Source: CAHJXG01 sp965277495 (GTDB lineage Bacteria; Pseudomonadota; Alphaproteobacteria; Acetobacterales; Acetobacteraceae). From it: a stretch of DNA of 64,000 bases. The position numbers and the translations under genes are program-made. Of the stretch, positions 8,893 through 17,739 are shown in pieces (within the stretch, counting starts at the first letter, position 1; every line of letters begins with the position of its first letter). The notes beneath the pieces are model-generated. The model had not been told where the DNA came from and made no database searches. It was given only the letters and a program-made list of their open reading frames with translations. The stretch lies in assembly GCA_965277495.1 (NCBI GenBank), contig OZ255824.1, positions 682,001-746,000 of the forward strand, given 5' to 3'.

Positions 8893-9848
8893 GGCAGGTT
8901 GGCGTCCTGCAGCACCGCGCGATGGAAGCTTTGGGTCGGGCCGGCATGGACCAGGTCCATATCGTCCAATGCCTGATCGACGGTGAAGCGGGCAACCTGG
9001 TCGTAGTGCCGCATCTGCAGCACGCGGTCGATCACGTCCGCCGCATGGAACGCCCGGCCGACTGGGGTCGTGGCGTCCGGGATCGCCGCCAGCGCCGTCG
9101 CCGTGGCAGCCGACAATGGCTCCGGCAGGGTCGCGAGTTCACGGGCGAACAGGGTCTGCATGATTGGGCCAAGATGCGGACCGAGCAGCATTTCGCCGGC
9201 AAAGCCGCTATCGGGCAAATGCGCGTTGTGCAGATGATGCGCCATGCCGGCCAGGAACGCAGTGGCCGGGTCGGCGTCATAGCGGGGCGCCAGCACGGCC
9301 GCGAGCACCGCCACGACCAAGCAGTGGTCGCCATGCCCCTCCGGCGGTTCCAAAATGATGCGCGGCTTGCCCGGGCAGGTCGCGCCGGCACGCGGCTGGC
9401 GGATCAGCGCTTCGGCGAACTCCGGGGTTGGTCCTGGCAGGAACCGACGATCGAGATGATCGCGAAGCTGCTCGGCGAGCGTGGAGTCAACCGGGGCCGC
9501 GACCTCGTTGAACGAACGCCGCAGGATCTCGGTCGCCTCGGCGTTCGTCAGGCCCGCCACCAGCAGAACGCCGCGGTCGATGCCGCCGAGCCGGGCGGCT
9601 GCGATGGCGCTGGCCGTCGTGAGCAGCGCGACCTCGGCGGCGTCTTGCCCCGCTGCCATCGCACCCCAGGCCCGGCGGAACAGCCGCGAGGCCATACTGT
9701 CTGCACTCGACGCATCCCGGACACGCTTGAGGTCGCCGAGCTCGGCTGCGAGCGGCACCAGGCCAGCTAGGCCCGCCGCCTCGCCCGGCACGCTGTCCAG
9801 CACCTGGCCGCGCCGCCCGAACGCTGATTTAAGCCGCGAGCCAATCAA
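8889..9848 (-). CDS. HD-fold protein with altered metal-binding motif
   Basis: A 319-residue protein whose C-terminal half looks like an HD domain. Candidate ligands are H175 (GDHCLV), H204-H205 (MAHHLHNAHL) and D271 (AADVIDR). The signature HD dyad reads HH or HN, so the canonical Asp is missing. HD proteins include phosphohydrolases and mixed-valent di-iron oxygenases such as MIOX and PhnZ; the inositol context makes an oxygenase-like role worth testing, but the changed dyad could also mean loss of catalysis. The N-terminal 165 residues are not recognised. The gene overlaps ino1 by 20 bp and the methyltransferase by 4 bp. Confidence 0.6.
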   Translation of the reverse strand: MIGSRLKSAFGRRGQVLDSVPGEAAGLAGLVPLAAELGDLKRVRDASSADSMASRLFRRAWGAMAAGQDAAEVALLTTASAIAAARLGGIDRGVLLVAGLTNAEATEILRRSFNEVAAPVDSTLAEQLRDHLDRRFLPGPTPEFAEALIRQPRAGATCPGKPRIILEPPEGHGDHCLVVAVLAAVLAPRYDADPATAFLAGMAHHLHNAHLPDSGFAGEMLLGPHLGPIMQTLFARELATLPEPLSAATATALAAIPDATTPVGRAFHAADVIDRVLQMRHYDQVARFTVDQALDDMDLVHAGPTQSFHRAVLQDANLP

Positions 9849-11034
9849 GAAGGACGCGCTCCTGCACTGGGAAGCTGTGCTCCTCGCGCTTGCCGGCGGG
9901 GGTCATTGGCGCCTTGAAGAACAGGCCAAGTTGCTCCTGGATGCCGCCGCGGCCGCGCTGGCGCGCCAGGTCGAGCACGCGGGCGATCTCGATCACCAGC
10001 GGCGCGGCCAGGATGCTGTCGCGGCATAGGAAGTTGACCTTGATCTGCATCTTCTGGCCCAGGAAGCCCACCAGGTCGATGTTGTCCCATGCCTCCTTGT
10101 TGTCGCCGCGCGGCTTGTAATAGCGGATGTCGACGAGATGGTCCTCGACCGGATAGCCCAGGATGTCCTCGAGCACCGATCCCTTGGTATTCAGCTTGCT
10201 GCGCAGGCTGTCCGGGTTGTCCAGCGCCAGGCCGTCGCGGTTGCCCAGGATATTGGTGCTGTACCAACCCTCGACATACAGGCTGCGGCTGCGGAACGCC
10301 GGCGCCAGCACCGTCTTGATAAAGGTCTGCCCGGTTTTACCGTCCTTGCCCGCCACCGGCACATTGCGGCGCTGGGCCAGCGTCGTCAGTGCCGGGATGT
10401 CGGCGGCGAGGCTCGGCGTGAAGTTGCCATAGGGCACGCCCTCAACGATGGCAGCATAGGCGTAGAGCATGGCCGGGCTGATCGCCGGGTCGCTGGCATC
10501 CAGGCCCTTTTCGAAACCCTCGGGCGTGTGCAGCGCCGCCGCGGCCTTGTCGGGCCAACGCTCGACCGACGCCAGGTTCATGACCACGAGGTTCTCGATC
10601 CCGGAAGCCTCGCGGTAACGGCGGATGTCGTCGCGGATGCGGTCGACCGCCTCGCGGTGCGATTTCGCCACGACCTTGTTGACGCCGTCCACATTCTTGC
10701 AGAAGTCGACGCTGCCGACCGCGGGCCACGGGGTCATGCCGCGCATCGCCGGGCCGACAAGCTCGGATTGATCGCGGTCCAGCACCCGATGCTCGCGCAC
10801 CGCGTTCTCCAGGTCTTCGCCGTGCAGGTCCCACCCGGCGAAGTGCAGGTTGCGGTAGGCCGCGATGCCCGAGGCCCCGACGCCCGCGAGCGGCAGGCCC
10901 GCCATGTCGTTCGATCCGGCGCGCAGCATCTCGATGCCGGCGGCGGCCGTGGTGGCGACAGCGCCGCCGAGACCGACGACAAGCACGCCAACACGTCGTC
11001 CTGTAGTGGACACGTCCAGCCCGGTATCAGGCAT
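9829..11034 (-). CDS. ino1: Inositol-3-phosphate synthase
   Basis: A 401-residue cytosolic enzyme that converts glucose-6-phosphate to 1L-myo-inositol-3-phosphate with catalytic NAD+. Seen: NAD-binding GLGGAVATTA (21-30), VAGKDGKTGQT (227-237) with the conserved catalytic lysines, and NILGNRDG (261-268), followed by SKLNTKGSVLEDI. Length fits compact bacterial synthases. It is the first gene of the nine-gene locus; the AAGAAGAG stretch 11-18 bases before the ATG is a plausible ribosome site. The 222 bp upstream (to 11256) should hold the operon promoter, but I could not pick convincing -35/-10 boxes. It supplies inositol phosphate to the pathway. Confidence 0.95.
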   Translation of the reverse strand: MPDTGLDVSTTGRRVGVLVVGLGGAVATTAAAGIEMLRAGSNDMAGLPLAGVGASGIAAYRNLHFAGWDLHGEDLENAVREHRVLDRDQSELVGPAMRGMTPWPAVGSVDFCKNVDGVNKVVAKSHREAVDRIRDDIRRYREASGIENLVVMNLASVERWPDKAAAALHTPEGFEKGLDASDPAISPAMLYAYAAIVEGVPYGNFTPSLAADIPALTTLAQRRNVPVAGKDGKTGQTFIKTVLAPAFRSRSLYVEGWYSTNILGNRDGLALDNPDSLRSKLNTKGSVLEDILGYPVEDHLVDIRYYKPRGDNKEAWDNIDLVGFLGQKMQIKVNFLCRDSILAAPLVIEIARVLDLARQRGRGGIQEQLGLFFKAPMTPAGKREEHSFPVQERVLLDWLAA

Positions 11035-11256
11035 CAGGAGTTCTCTTCTTGTTGGGGGCCGCGCCCGGAATGGGGGCCTTGTGGTAGGGTCGCAGACATA
11101 GGCGGAGCCATCGATATGGAAAGGTAGTCATCGCGGCTTATGACAACAACGAGAAGGCTCGGACGCTTCACAGCCACGTGATTAACCACCAAATACTTGA
11201 GGATTCAGGGAAATAATGCCCTCGTGTGGCGAGAATTTGGCGTGTTTTGGCCAATT

Positions 11257-11646
11257 TCAGGGCCGCACATCGCGCATGTCCGGGCCTTTTTCATCCTCCT
11301 CGAGATCGCTGTCATCCAGCTTCTTGCCCCGGAAACTATGGTCCCCCTCGTGATCTATCACGTCGTGCTCCAACCGGCCGGCGGTGCGGTCCAGCACGAA
11401 CACTTCGTGCACGCCTTCTGTTTCCGCCACCTTTCGCGCCGCCGCAACCGCTTCGTCGAGCGACATAGCCGTCCCGTCGGCATGCACCGGCCTGGCAACC
11501 TCGGAACGCCCAGGCGCACCCGTTAACGTGATTTCGGTGAGGACGCGGCGTGGATCGTCCTCGTCGAACCGCCGCAGCACGATGACCCGGTGCTTGCGTC
11601 CCTCGGGCAGCGGATCGTGCGGGTCCAACCTGATGATTTCGACCAT
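11257..11646 (-). CDS. Conserved small hypothetical protein
   Basis: A 129-residue acidic/charged soluble protein. The start at 11646 is chosen because a strong GGGGGAGG ribosome site precedes it; an upstream extension to 11829 would run into the MFS gene's start and has no such site. Seen: an N-terminal strand-rich part (VIVLRRFDEDDPRR), a central SLDEAVAAARKVAETEGVHEVFVLDR segment that looks like a small alpha/beta module, and a very acidic C-terminus (KKLDDSDLEEDEK). No signal peptide or membrane segment. No function recognised. Divergent from the MFS gene, about 140 bp apart. Confidence 0.7.
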   Translation of the reverse strand: MVEIIRLDPHDPLPEGRKHRVIVLRRFDEDDPRRVLTEITLTGAPGRSEVARPVHADGTAMSLDEAVAAARKVAETEGVHEVFVLDRTAGRLEHDVIDHEGDHSFRGKKLDDSDLEEDEKGPDMRDVRP

Positions 11647-11786
11647 TTGCAGCGCCTCCCCCGCTGATAACGGGCGGGATCGGCATAGGTTCACTCCGTG
11701 CGGCTCCCCGCCGCTTGACCATGCCCCTCGACACCCCGCGTTTGATGCCGTAACCCGCTCAAAACAGCGCATTCGGAGGAACGGCG

Positions 11787-13121
11787 ATGGCGCAAAGCTA
11801 TTCACCACAATTGGCGCCTGGCGCCGCACAAGGCATCGAGCAGCAGACGATCGGGCTGTTCCTGCGCCGGGTCATGCCTCTGCTCGGCGTGATGTACCTG
11901 ATCGCCTATGTCGACCGCCAGAACATCAGCTTCGCCAAGCTGCAAATGCTGGGACAACTCGGCATCTCCGAAAGCGCCTATGGCCTCGGCGCGTCGCTGT
12001 TCTTTATCGGCTATTTTCTGTTCGAAGTGCCCAGCAACTTGATCCTCGGCCGGGTCGGCGCACGGCGCTGGTTCGCCCGCATCATGTTCAGTTGGGGCCT
12101 CGTGACCGTGGCGCTCGCCTTCACGACCGGCACGACGATGTTCTACATCCTTCGCTTCCTGCTTGGCGCCTGCGAGGCAGGCTTCTTCCCCGGCGTGCTG
12201 TATTTGCTGACGGTCTGGATGCCATACGGGCACCGTGCCCGCATGGTCGGCTGGTTCATGATCTTCAGCGTCATCGCCAACGCTGTCGGCGCGCCGATCT
12301 GCGGCAGCCTGCTGGACCTGGACGGGACATTCGGTTTGCATGGCTGGCAATGGGTGTTCCTTGCGACCGGCATCCCCGCGGTGCTCATGGGCTTTGTCAC
12401 CTTCTTCGTGTTGCCGGATGGCCCCGAGCAGGCGAAGTTCTTGGATGCCGGGCAGAAAGCCTGGCTGCGCGACACCATCGCAGCCGAAAACCGCCGGGCC
12501 GGAAAGGTGGAGCACGGCAACCCGCTGCGTGCCTTGGCTGACGGACGCGTGCTGCTGCTGGCGCTGACCTTTGTCGGCTTCCCGCTTGCGGCTTACGGGC
12601 TCAGCTATTGGCTGCCGACCGTCGTCAAGGGCTTCGGCGTCTCCAACACGATGAACGGGTTTATCAACATCCTGCCCTGGCTCGTCACCGCCGTAGCACT
12701 GTGGTGGGTGCCGCGCCATTCCGAGCAGGTGGGGGAGAAAACCTGGCACATCGTCATCCCCGTCGCGATCGGCGCGGCTTGCCTGGTCGGCAGCGTCGTC
12801 GTGCCCGGCGACGTGGCGAAATTCGCCCTGCTCTGCGTCGCCGCCGCCTGCATCTTTTCCGCCCAGCCGATCTTCTGGACTCTGCCCAGCAGTTTCCTGA
12901 GCGGAGCGAGCGCCGCCGCCGGGCTTGCCGTCATCAACGCCGTCGGCAACCTTGGAGGGTTCGTGGCGCAGAACGTCGTGCCCTGGATCAAGGACAGCAC
13001 TGGCAGCAACTTGACGCCGATGCTGTTCCTCGCGGCCTCGCTGGCGTTCGCCGGGGTGATGATCTTCGTCGTGCAGGGCCTGTTGGGGCGGCGTGCCCCG
13101 GCGCCCGCAGCGGCCGAGTGA
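11787..13121 (+). CDS. MFS transporter, anion:cation symporter (ACS) type
   Basis: A 444-residue, roughly 12-helix carrier. Seen: first helix LLGVMYLIAYVDRQNISFAK (ACS signature with DRxN), motif A-like loop GRVGARRWFARI, and a long cytoplasmic loop around residues 200-250 between the two six-helix bundles. ACS members import organic anions such as tartrate, phthalate, galactonate or hydroxyphenylacetate. A GGAGGAACGGCG stretch before the ATG serves as ribosome site. No catabolic genes flank it, so the substrate is unassigned. Downstream sits a small acidic hypothetical gene 25 bp away. Confidence 0.88.
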   Translation: MAQSYSPQLAPGAAQGIEQQTIGLFLRRVMPLLGVMYLIAYVDRQNISFAKLQMLGQLGISESAYGLGASLFFIGYFLFEVPSNLILGRVGARRWFARIMFSWGLVTVALAFTTGTTMFYILRFLLGACEAGFFPGVLYLLTVWMPYGHRARMVGWFMIFSVIANAVGAPICGSLLDLDGTFGLHGWQWVFLATGIPAVLMGFVTFFVLPDGPEQAKFLDAGQKAWLRDTIAAENRRAGKVEHGNPLRALADGRVLLLALTFVGFPLAAYGLSYWLPTVVKGFGVSNTMNGFINILPWLVTAVALWWVPRHSEQVGEKTWHIVIPVAIGAACLVGSVVVPGDVAKFALLCVAAACIFSAQPIFWTLPSSFLSGASAAAGLAVINAVGNLGGFVAQNVVPWIKDSTGSNLTPMLFLAASLAFAGVMIFVVQGLLGRRAPAPAAAE

Positions 13122-13146
13122 ACCGAGATATTCGCAAAGGATTGTC

Positions 13147-13473
13147 ATGAGCGACGAGCTGGACCAGAGCGACGGCGTTGGCGGCAAGCACGCGTCGGCG
13201 CGGCAGATGGCGGAAAGGGCGCTGCGTGCCCAAGCGGACGGCGACGCGGATGAAGCCGACCGGCTGTTTGCCGAGGCCGAGCGGATCGACGCCGACGCGG
13301 TGGTCGCGGTACTGCAGGAACATCGCGATGATCCCGCGCCTGCCGCCGGCGCCGCGCCGCAAAATGATGCCGAGATCGCTGCGATATCCCGCACCGTCGA
13401 ACCCGGCGCCGACGCGCCATCCCGCACCGGCATTTCCGGCGGAGGCAGCGGAGCGGACACCCAGGGCACCTGA
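13147..13473 (+). CDS. Small hypothetical protein
   Basis: A 108-residue hydrophilic protein. The ATG at 13147 is preceded by AAAGGA and is preferred over an earlier in-frame codon inside the MFS gene. The N-terminal half (residues about 15-60, ARQMAERALRAQADGDADEADRLFAEAERID) is predicted helical and resembles a short helical-repeat segment. The C-terminal half is Ala/Pro/Gly-rich and probably disordered. No cysteines or membrane segment. It lies 25 bp after the MFS gene and 74 bp before htpG, so it may be carried on either transcript. Function unknown. Confidence 0.6.
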   Translation: MSDELDQSDGVGGKHASARQMAERALRAQADGDADEADRLFAEAERIDADAVVAVLQEHRDDPAPAAGAAPQNDAEIAAISRTVEPGADAPSRTGISGGGSGADTQGT

Positions 13474-13547
13474 CGAACCCGCGTCCGGTTGAAAAGCCTC
13501 GGGCGGCACGGCATAAGGCGACGCCGTGACAGCCTTGGGAGACCGCG

Positions 13548-15377
13548 ATGAGCGACGTCCACGTTGAGACCCACGAATTCAGCGCCGAGGTCGGCCGCCT
13601 GCTCGACCTTGTGGTGCACGCGCTCTATTCGGACCGCGAGATCTTCCTGCGCGAGCTGGTTGCCAACGCTGCCGACGCCACCGACCGGCGCCGCTACGAG
13701 GCGCTGACCAACCCCGCCTTGGCACTGCCGCCCGACGCCAGCGTCCGCATAGTGCCGGACAAGGCTGCGCGCACGATCCTGATCGCCGACAGCGGCATCG
13801 GCATGGACAAGGAGGAACTGTCGGCGAACCTCGGCACCATCGCGCGGTCCGGCACCCGCCGGTTCGGCGCCGAAGCGGCGGCGGCCAAGCCCGACGAGAA
13901 AATGAGCCTGATCGGCCAGTTCGGCGTTGGTTTCTACTCGGCGTTCATGGTTGCCGAACGGGTCAAGGTCACGAGCCGCCGCGCCGGGTCGGAGCAGGCG
14001 TGGACCTGGGCGTCCGATGGGGCCGGCGCCTTCACCCTCACCCCGGCCACGCGGGACGAGCCCGGCACCAGCGTCTTGCTGCACATGAAGCCGGATGCCG
14101 ACGAGTTCCTGGAACCGATCCGGCTCGAGACCATCGTGCGCAAGTGGGCGGACCATATCACGGTGCCGATCACCGTCGCGACCGAGGGCGAGGACCGGCC
14201 CGCCAACGCCGGCACCGCGCTGTGGCGCAAGCCGAAGAACGAGGTCACGCCCGAGCAGTACAAGGATTTCTATCGCCATCTGGGCCAATACGACGAGCCC
14301 TGGGCCACCCTGCATTGGCGGGCGGAGGGCGCGCTGGAGTATTCGGCGCTGTTGTTCATACCGGGCTCGCGTCCGTTCGAGCCGGTCGATGGTCCCCGTG
14401 AAAGCCGGGTGCGGCTGCATGTCCGCCGCATGTTCATCACCGACGAGGCCGGGCTGCTGCCGTCCTGGCTGCGGTTCGTGAAGGGCGTCGTCGACACCGA
14501 GGACCTGCCGCTGAACGTCAGCCGGGAGATGCTGCAGGCGACGCCGGTGCTGGCGCGGATACGCAAGGCGGTGACCAACCGCGTGCTGGGCGAACTGAAG
14601 ACGCGCGCCAAGGACGAGGAGGATTTCGCCAAGCTGTGGGAGAACTTCGGCCCCGTGCTGAAAGAGGGCGTGTGGGAGGACAACGAGCATCGCAAGGAAT
14701 TGGCGGCGCTCATGCGGTTCCGGGCGTCCGGGCACGAGGGCTGGACCGGGCTTGATGGGTATGTCGCGCGTATGAAGCCTGAGCAGGAGGCGATCTACAT
14801 CCTGACCGGCGACGACGCCGACGCGCTGGCGCGGTCGCCGCAGGTGGAGGGGTTCAAGGCTCGCGGTGTGGAGGTTCTGTTGCTGACCGACCCGGTCGAC
14901 ACGTTCTGGCCGGAGCGGCTGTCGGAATGGGAAGGCAAGCCGATCCGCAGCGTGACGCAGGGCGCCGCCGATTTGTCCAAGCTGCCGGTGGTGGCGGCGC
15001 CTGAGGGCGAGGCGGCCGACATAGAGAAGCTGCTGGCGGCGTTGAGGACGGAGTTGGGCGATGCGGTGGGCGACGTGCGCGCGACCGACCGGTTGGTGGA
15101 CAGCGCGGTGGTGCTGGCGGCGGCCGGGTTCGGGCCGGACCTGCAGATGCAGCGGCTGATGCGGCGTCATGGCCAGACCGGCATGGCGAGGCCGCCGGTG
15201 CTGGAGGTGAACCCGCGGCATCCGCTGATCCGCAGCCTGGCGGACCGGGCAGAAAGCGGCGCGGACCTCGCGGACGCAGCCCATACGCTGCTCGACCTGG
15301 CGCGGGTGCAGGACGGCGACATGCCGTCCGACCCGGCCGCCTTTGCCCGCCGGGTCACCGCGGCGCTGGCCGGTTAG
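13548..15377 (+). CDS. htpG: Hsp90-family chaperone HtpG
   Basis: A 609-residue cytosolic ATP-dependent chaperone. Seen: GHKL ATPase features in order, with the catalytic Glu/Asn in RELVANAADATD (E36, N40), DSGIGM near 84-89, GTIARSGT, and GQFGVGFYSAF; middle-domain LNVSREMLQ near 322-330; and a C-terminal dimerisation domain ending in LADAAHTLLDLARV. The N-box reads VANAADATDRRR where many relatives have ISNASDALDKLR, a modest divergence. A GGGAGACC stretch is a plausible ribosome site. I saw no heat-shock promoter or CIRCE element that I could defend. It converges with the beta-helix gene, 27 bp away. Confidence 0.96.
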   Translation: MSDVHVETHEFSAEVGRLLDLVVHALYSDREIFLRELVANAADATDRRRYEALTNPALALPPDASVRIVPDKAARTILIADSGIGMDKEELSANLGTIARSGTRRFGAEAAAAKPDEKMSLIGQFGVGFYSAFMVAERVKVTSRRAGSEQAWTWASDGAGAFTLTPATRDEPGTSVLLHMKPDADEFLEPIRLETIVRKWADHITVPITVATEGEDRPANAGTALWRKPKNEVTPEQYKDFYRHLGQYDEPWATLHWRAEGALEYSALLFIPGSRPFEPVDGPRESRVRLHVRRMFITDEAGLLPSWLRFVKGVVDTEDLPLNVSREMLQATPVLARIRKAVTNRVLGELKTRAKDEEDFAKLWENFGPVLKEGVWEDNEHRKELAALMRFRASGHEGWTGLDGYVARMKPEQEAIYILTGDDADALARSPQVEGFKARGVEVLLLTDPVDTFWPERLSEWEGKPIRSVTQGAADLSKLPVVAAPEGEAADIEKLLAALRTELGDAVGDVRATDRLVDSAVVLAAAGFGPDLQMQRLMRRHGQTGMARPPVLEVNPRHPLIRSLADRAESGADLADAAHTLLDLARVQDGDMPSDPAAFARRVTAALAG

Positions 15378-15404
15378 GGTCTGCATGCATCGTGCGGCTT
15401 CCCC

Positions 15405-16721
15405 TCATGCGGCCGCGGGCAGCAAGGAGAGATGCGCCAGGGGGTTGACGACGGCAATCGTGCCCAAGGCTGGCGCCGGCACCGCCGGAATGGCGAATGA
15501 CGTGGTTCCGGTCACCCGAACTGGCGCCAGTATCGCAAGGTGCTGCGCGCCCAGGTCGACCGCATTCACATAGAGGTGGCGCGGAGCCGCCGATGCCGCG
15601 CTGTCCATACGATTGGCGAACACCACCGAAGCCGTATGCGGACCCGCTGTCAGCGGGACGAGGAACGACAGTTTCTGCACCTGGCCCAGCGCGTGCGACG
15701 CGGTAATGGCCTGCATCCCGCCGAGTTGCTTCCCATCCAACTGGAAACACGCCTGCGCATCGCCCTTCCAGGCATCTTCGGACAGGCTGAACACCAGCGT
15801 GGCCTGCCCACTGCCGACCGGCGAGGCGAGGCTTAGCGCGGGGCGGGCGGTCAGTACTGTGGTTCCGGTCTGCCCGACCGTCCCGCGGTTGCTCGGCGCG
15901 CTGCCCATGCCAAAAACCCGGTTGCCGTCCATCGTCGCCGTGGCCCCGGTGGCGTTCCAAACCGCAATTCCCTTGGGATCGTCGTTCACGATGGTGTTGC
16001 CGCGCACCACCAACGACGAGTTCGGATTAAGGCGCCCCTCTTCGCCAAACGCGATGATGACGGGGTTGGGGGCGTTGACGCCCTTTTGGATGACGTTGCC
16101 CTGGATCAATGCGTTGCCGCCCTGCGGCAGGTCGATCGCATAGCTGGCGTTGCCGGAGTTGTCCTGGATGCGTGACCCGGTGATCACCATATTCAGCGCG
16201 CGGCTCTTGATCTCATGCCCGATGACCGCGTCATGGAAATAGCTGTCCTGGATCGTGAGCTGCTTGATGACGCCGACGTAGATGTTATGGGTCAGGCCAT
16301 TGCCGTTGCCGTTATGCCCGAACTCGGAGTTCTTCACCGTGATGGTCCCGTTCACGTCGGGGGCGCCCAGCAGGCCATTTTCGTTGTCGTGGAAATATGA
16401 GTTGGTGATGACGAGGTTGCCCGCCTCGTAGCGGATGCCCGCGCCGTTCTGGTCGGCCACCTTCGCGCCTGAGAACTCGAAATGATCGATCGTGACGTCA
16501 TTGTCGGTCGTAAAGATCGCCTTCCCGTTCGTTGGCGCTGCCGTCGCGATCATTTTGACCATGCCGCCAATGCCTTGCAGCGTGATCTTTTGGGTTATCG
16601 TTGCGAAATCGTTGATGTAGGTCCCGGCCTGCACCGCGATGACGTCACCGTCGTGCGACGCTGCGACCGCGTCTGCGATGCGCTGGAATGTTTGGTGGAT
16701 GCCCACCGTCAGTGTTGCCAA
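15405..16721 (-). CDS. Right-handed beta-helix protein with CBM60-like C-terminal module
   Basis: A 438-residue protein. Residues about 1-270 have pectate-lyase-like parallel beta-helix texture (repeated short strands with N/D turns, such as NLVITNSYFHDN and QLTIQDSYFHD) and begin with the VGIHQTFQRIADAV leader of DUF1565/periplasmic-repeat proteins. Residues about 285-385 resemble the calcium-dependent xylan-binding module CBM60 (LSEDAWKGDA, PHTASVVFANRMD, RHLYVNAVDLG). There is no N-terminal signal peptide, so export, if any, would use a type I-like route. It probably binds or cleaves a surface polysaccharide. No catalytic triad is identifiable, so an enzyme role is uncertain. Confidence 0.75.
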   Translation of the reverse strand: MATLTVGIHQTFQRIADAVAASHDGDVIAVQAGTYINDFATITQKITLQGIGGMVKMIATAAPTNGKAIFTTDNDVTIDHFEFSGAKVADQNGAGIRYEAGNLVITNSYFHDNENGLLGAPDVNGTITVKNSEFGHNGNGNGLTHNIYVGVIKQLTIQDSYFHDAVIGHEIKSRALNMVITGSRIQDNSGNASYAIDLPQGGNALIQGNVIQKGVNAPNPVIIAFGEEGRLNPNSSLVVRGNTIVNDDPKGIAVWNATGATATMDGNRVFGMGSAPSNRGTVGQTGTTVLTARPALSLASPVGSGQATLVFSLSEDAWKGDAQACFQLDGKQLGGMQAITASHALGQVQKLSFLVPLTAGPHTASVVFANRMDSAASAAPRHLYVNAVDLGAQHLAILAPVRVTGTTSFAIPAVPAPALGTIAVVNPLAHLSLLPAAA

Positions 16722-16764
16722 TGCTTCTATCCCCGTTCATGGCCAGCCGCGCTGTGCCGAGAAC

Positions 16765-16786
16765 AAGGATTAGACGCACAATCCTT
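16765..16786. promoter_or_regulatory. Inverted repeat upstream of the beta-helix gene
   Basis: AAGGATT at 16765-16771 and AATCCTT at 16780-16786 form a perfect 7-bp dyad with an 8-base spacer. It lies between the stop of the upstream dehydrogenase gene (16808) and the beta-helix start (16721) in an AT-richer stretch. It could be a weak terminator for the dehydrogenase or an operator for the beta-helix gene; no T tract follows on either strand. Confidence 0.4.
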
Positions 16787-16807
16787 AATTTGAGATGAAG
16801 GAGGATT

Positions 16808-17704
16808 TCATGACGGTTTTTGCGGCAGGGGTATCCCGGCCAGCGCCTCCCAGACACGGATGACGAAGGCGTCGTCGCGCCCGCCATGCCCTCCGGCGGC
16901 GGCCGCCAGGAAAAGCTGGTGCGCGGCGGACGCCATCGGCAGCGGGAAGGTCAGCGCCCGCGCCTGGTCCAGCACGATCCCCAAGTCCTTGACGAAGATG
17001 TTCACCGACGACAGCGGCGTGTCGTCGCCCTCCAGGATGTGCGGCACCCGGTTCTGAAACATCCAGGAACTGCCGGCGGACGAACTGATGACCTCGAACA
17101 GCGTGCGCGGATCGGCGCCGGCGCGGATGCCCAACGCCATCGCCTCAGCGGCCACGGCGATATGCACGCCGGCGAGCAACTGGTTGACCATCTTCACCGT
17201 GCTGCCGACGCCGGGATCGTCGCCCAGGCGCCAGACCTTGGACGCCATCACCTCCAATGCCGGGGCCGCGCGTTCGAATGCGGCCGGGCTGCCGCTGGCC
17301 ATGACCGTCATGCTGCCGCCCCTGGCGCCGACCGCGCCGCCGGAGACGGGCGCATCCAGGAACAGCCGGCCAGATTCGGCCACGCGCGCCGCCAGCGTGC
17401 GGGCCGCCTCGGGCGCCACCGTGGTGCAGCACAGCACGACGCCGCCCGCGACGACGTGGGACAGCGCGCCCGCCTCGCCAAACAGCGCCTGTTCCGCCTG
17501 CGCGGCGTTCACCACGAAGACGACGAGCGCGTCCAGCTCCCCGGGGAGCTCGGCAGGGGCCGCGACGCAAGCGCCGCCAGCCGCCTGCAGCTCGGGCCAC
17601 GCCTCCGGCCGGATCTCGCAACCCGCGACCTCATGGCCGGCCTTTGCCAGGTTGAGCGCCGCTCCCATGCCCATGGACCCCAACCCGATGACCGCGACTT
17701 TCAT
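16808..17704 (-). CDS. 3-hydroxyisobutyrate dehydrogenase-family oxidoreductase (LtnD-like)
   Basis: A 298-residue NAD(P)-dependent beta-hydroxyacid dehydrogenase. The start at 17704 gives VAVIGLGSMGMGAALNLAKAG at the N-terminus, the Rossmann motif; a longer frame has no family content. Seen further: DAPVSGGAVGA around 120-130 (substrate-binding signature) and the catalytic-lysine segment GSTVKMVNQLL around 170-180. The SMGMGAAL wording is typical of L-threonate dehydrogenase (LtnD) relatives, but the other genes of that pathway are missing, so the substrate is left open. It lies 35 bp downstream of pip on the same strand. Confidence 0.88.
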   Translation of the reverse strand: MKVAVIGLGSMGMGAALNLAKAGHEVAGCEIRPEAWPELQAAGGACVAAPAELPGELDALVVFVVNAAQAEQALFGEAGALSHVVAGGVVLCCTTVAPEAARTLAARVAESGRLFLDAPVSGGAVGARGGSMTVMASGSPAAFERAAPALEVMASKVWRLGDDPGVGSTVKMVNQLLAGVHIAVAAEAMALGIRAGADPRTLFEVISSSAGSSWMFQNRVPHILEGDDTPLSSVNIFVKDLGIVLDQARALTFPLPMASAAHQLFLAAAAGGHGGRDDAFVIRVWEALAGIPLPQKPS

Positions 17705-17739
17705 GCGCCCCTCCCCGTTGATCCCCGGAGCATGCACGA

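Noticed and set aside
11035..11256. Possible promoter for the nine-gene locus
   Set aside because: The region must contain one, but no pair of -35/-10 hexamers with proper spacing stood out enough to annotate.
11802..15386. A 1194-codon open frame on the minus strand
   Set aside because: It is antisense to the MFS gene, the small gene at 13147 and htpG, all of which have strong family signatures. Long antisense frames are common in GC-rich DNA, and its translation is Arg/His/Gln-rich and featureless.
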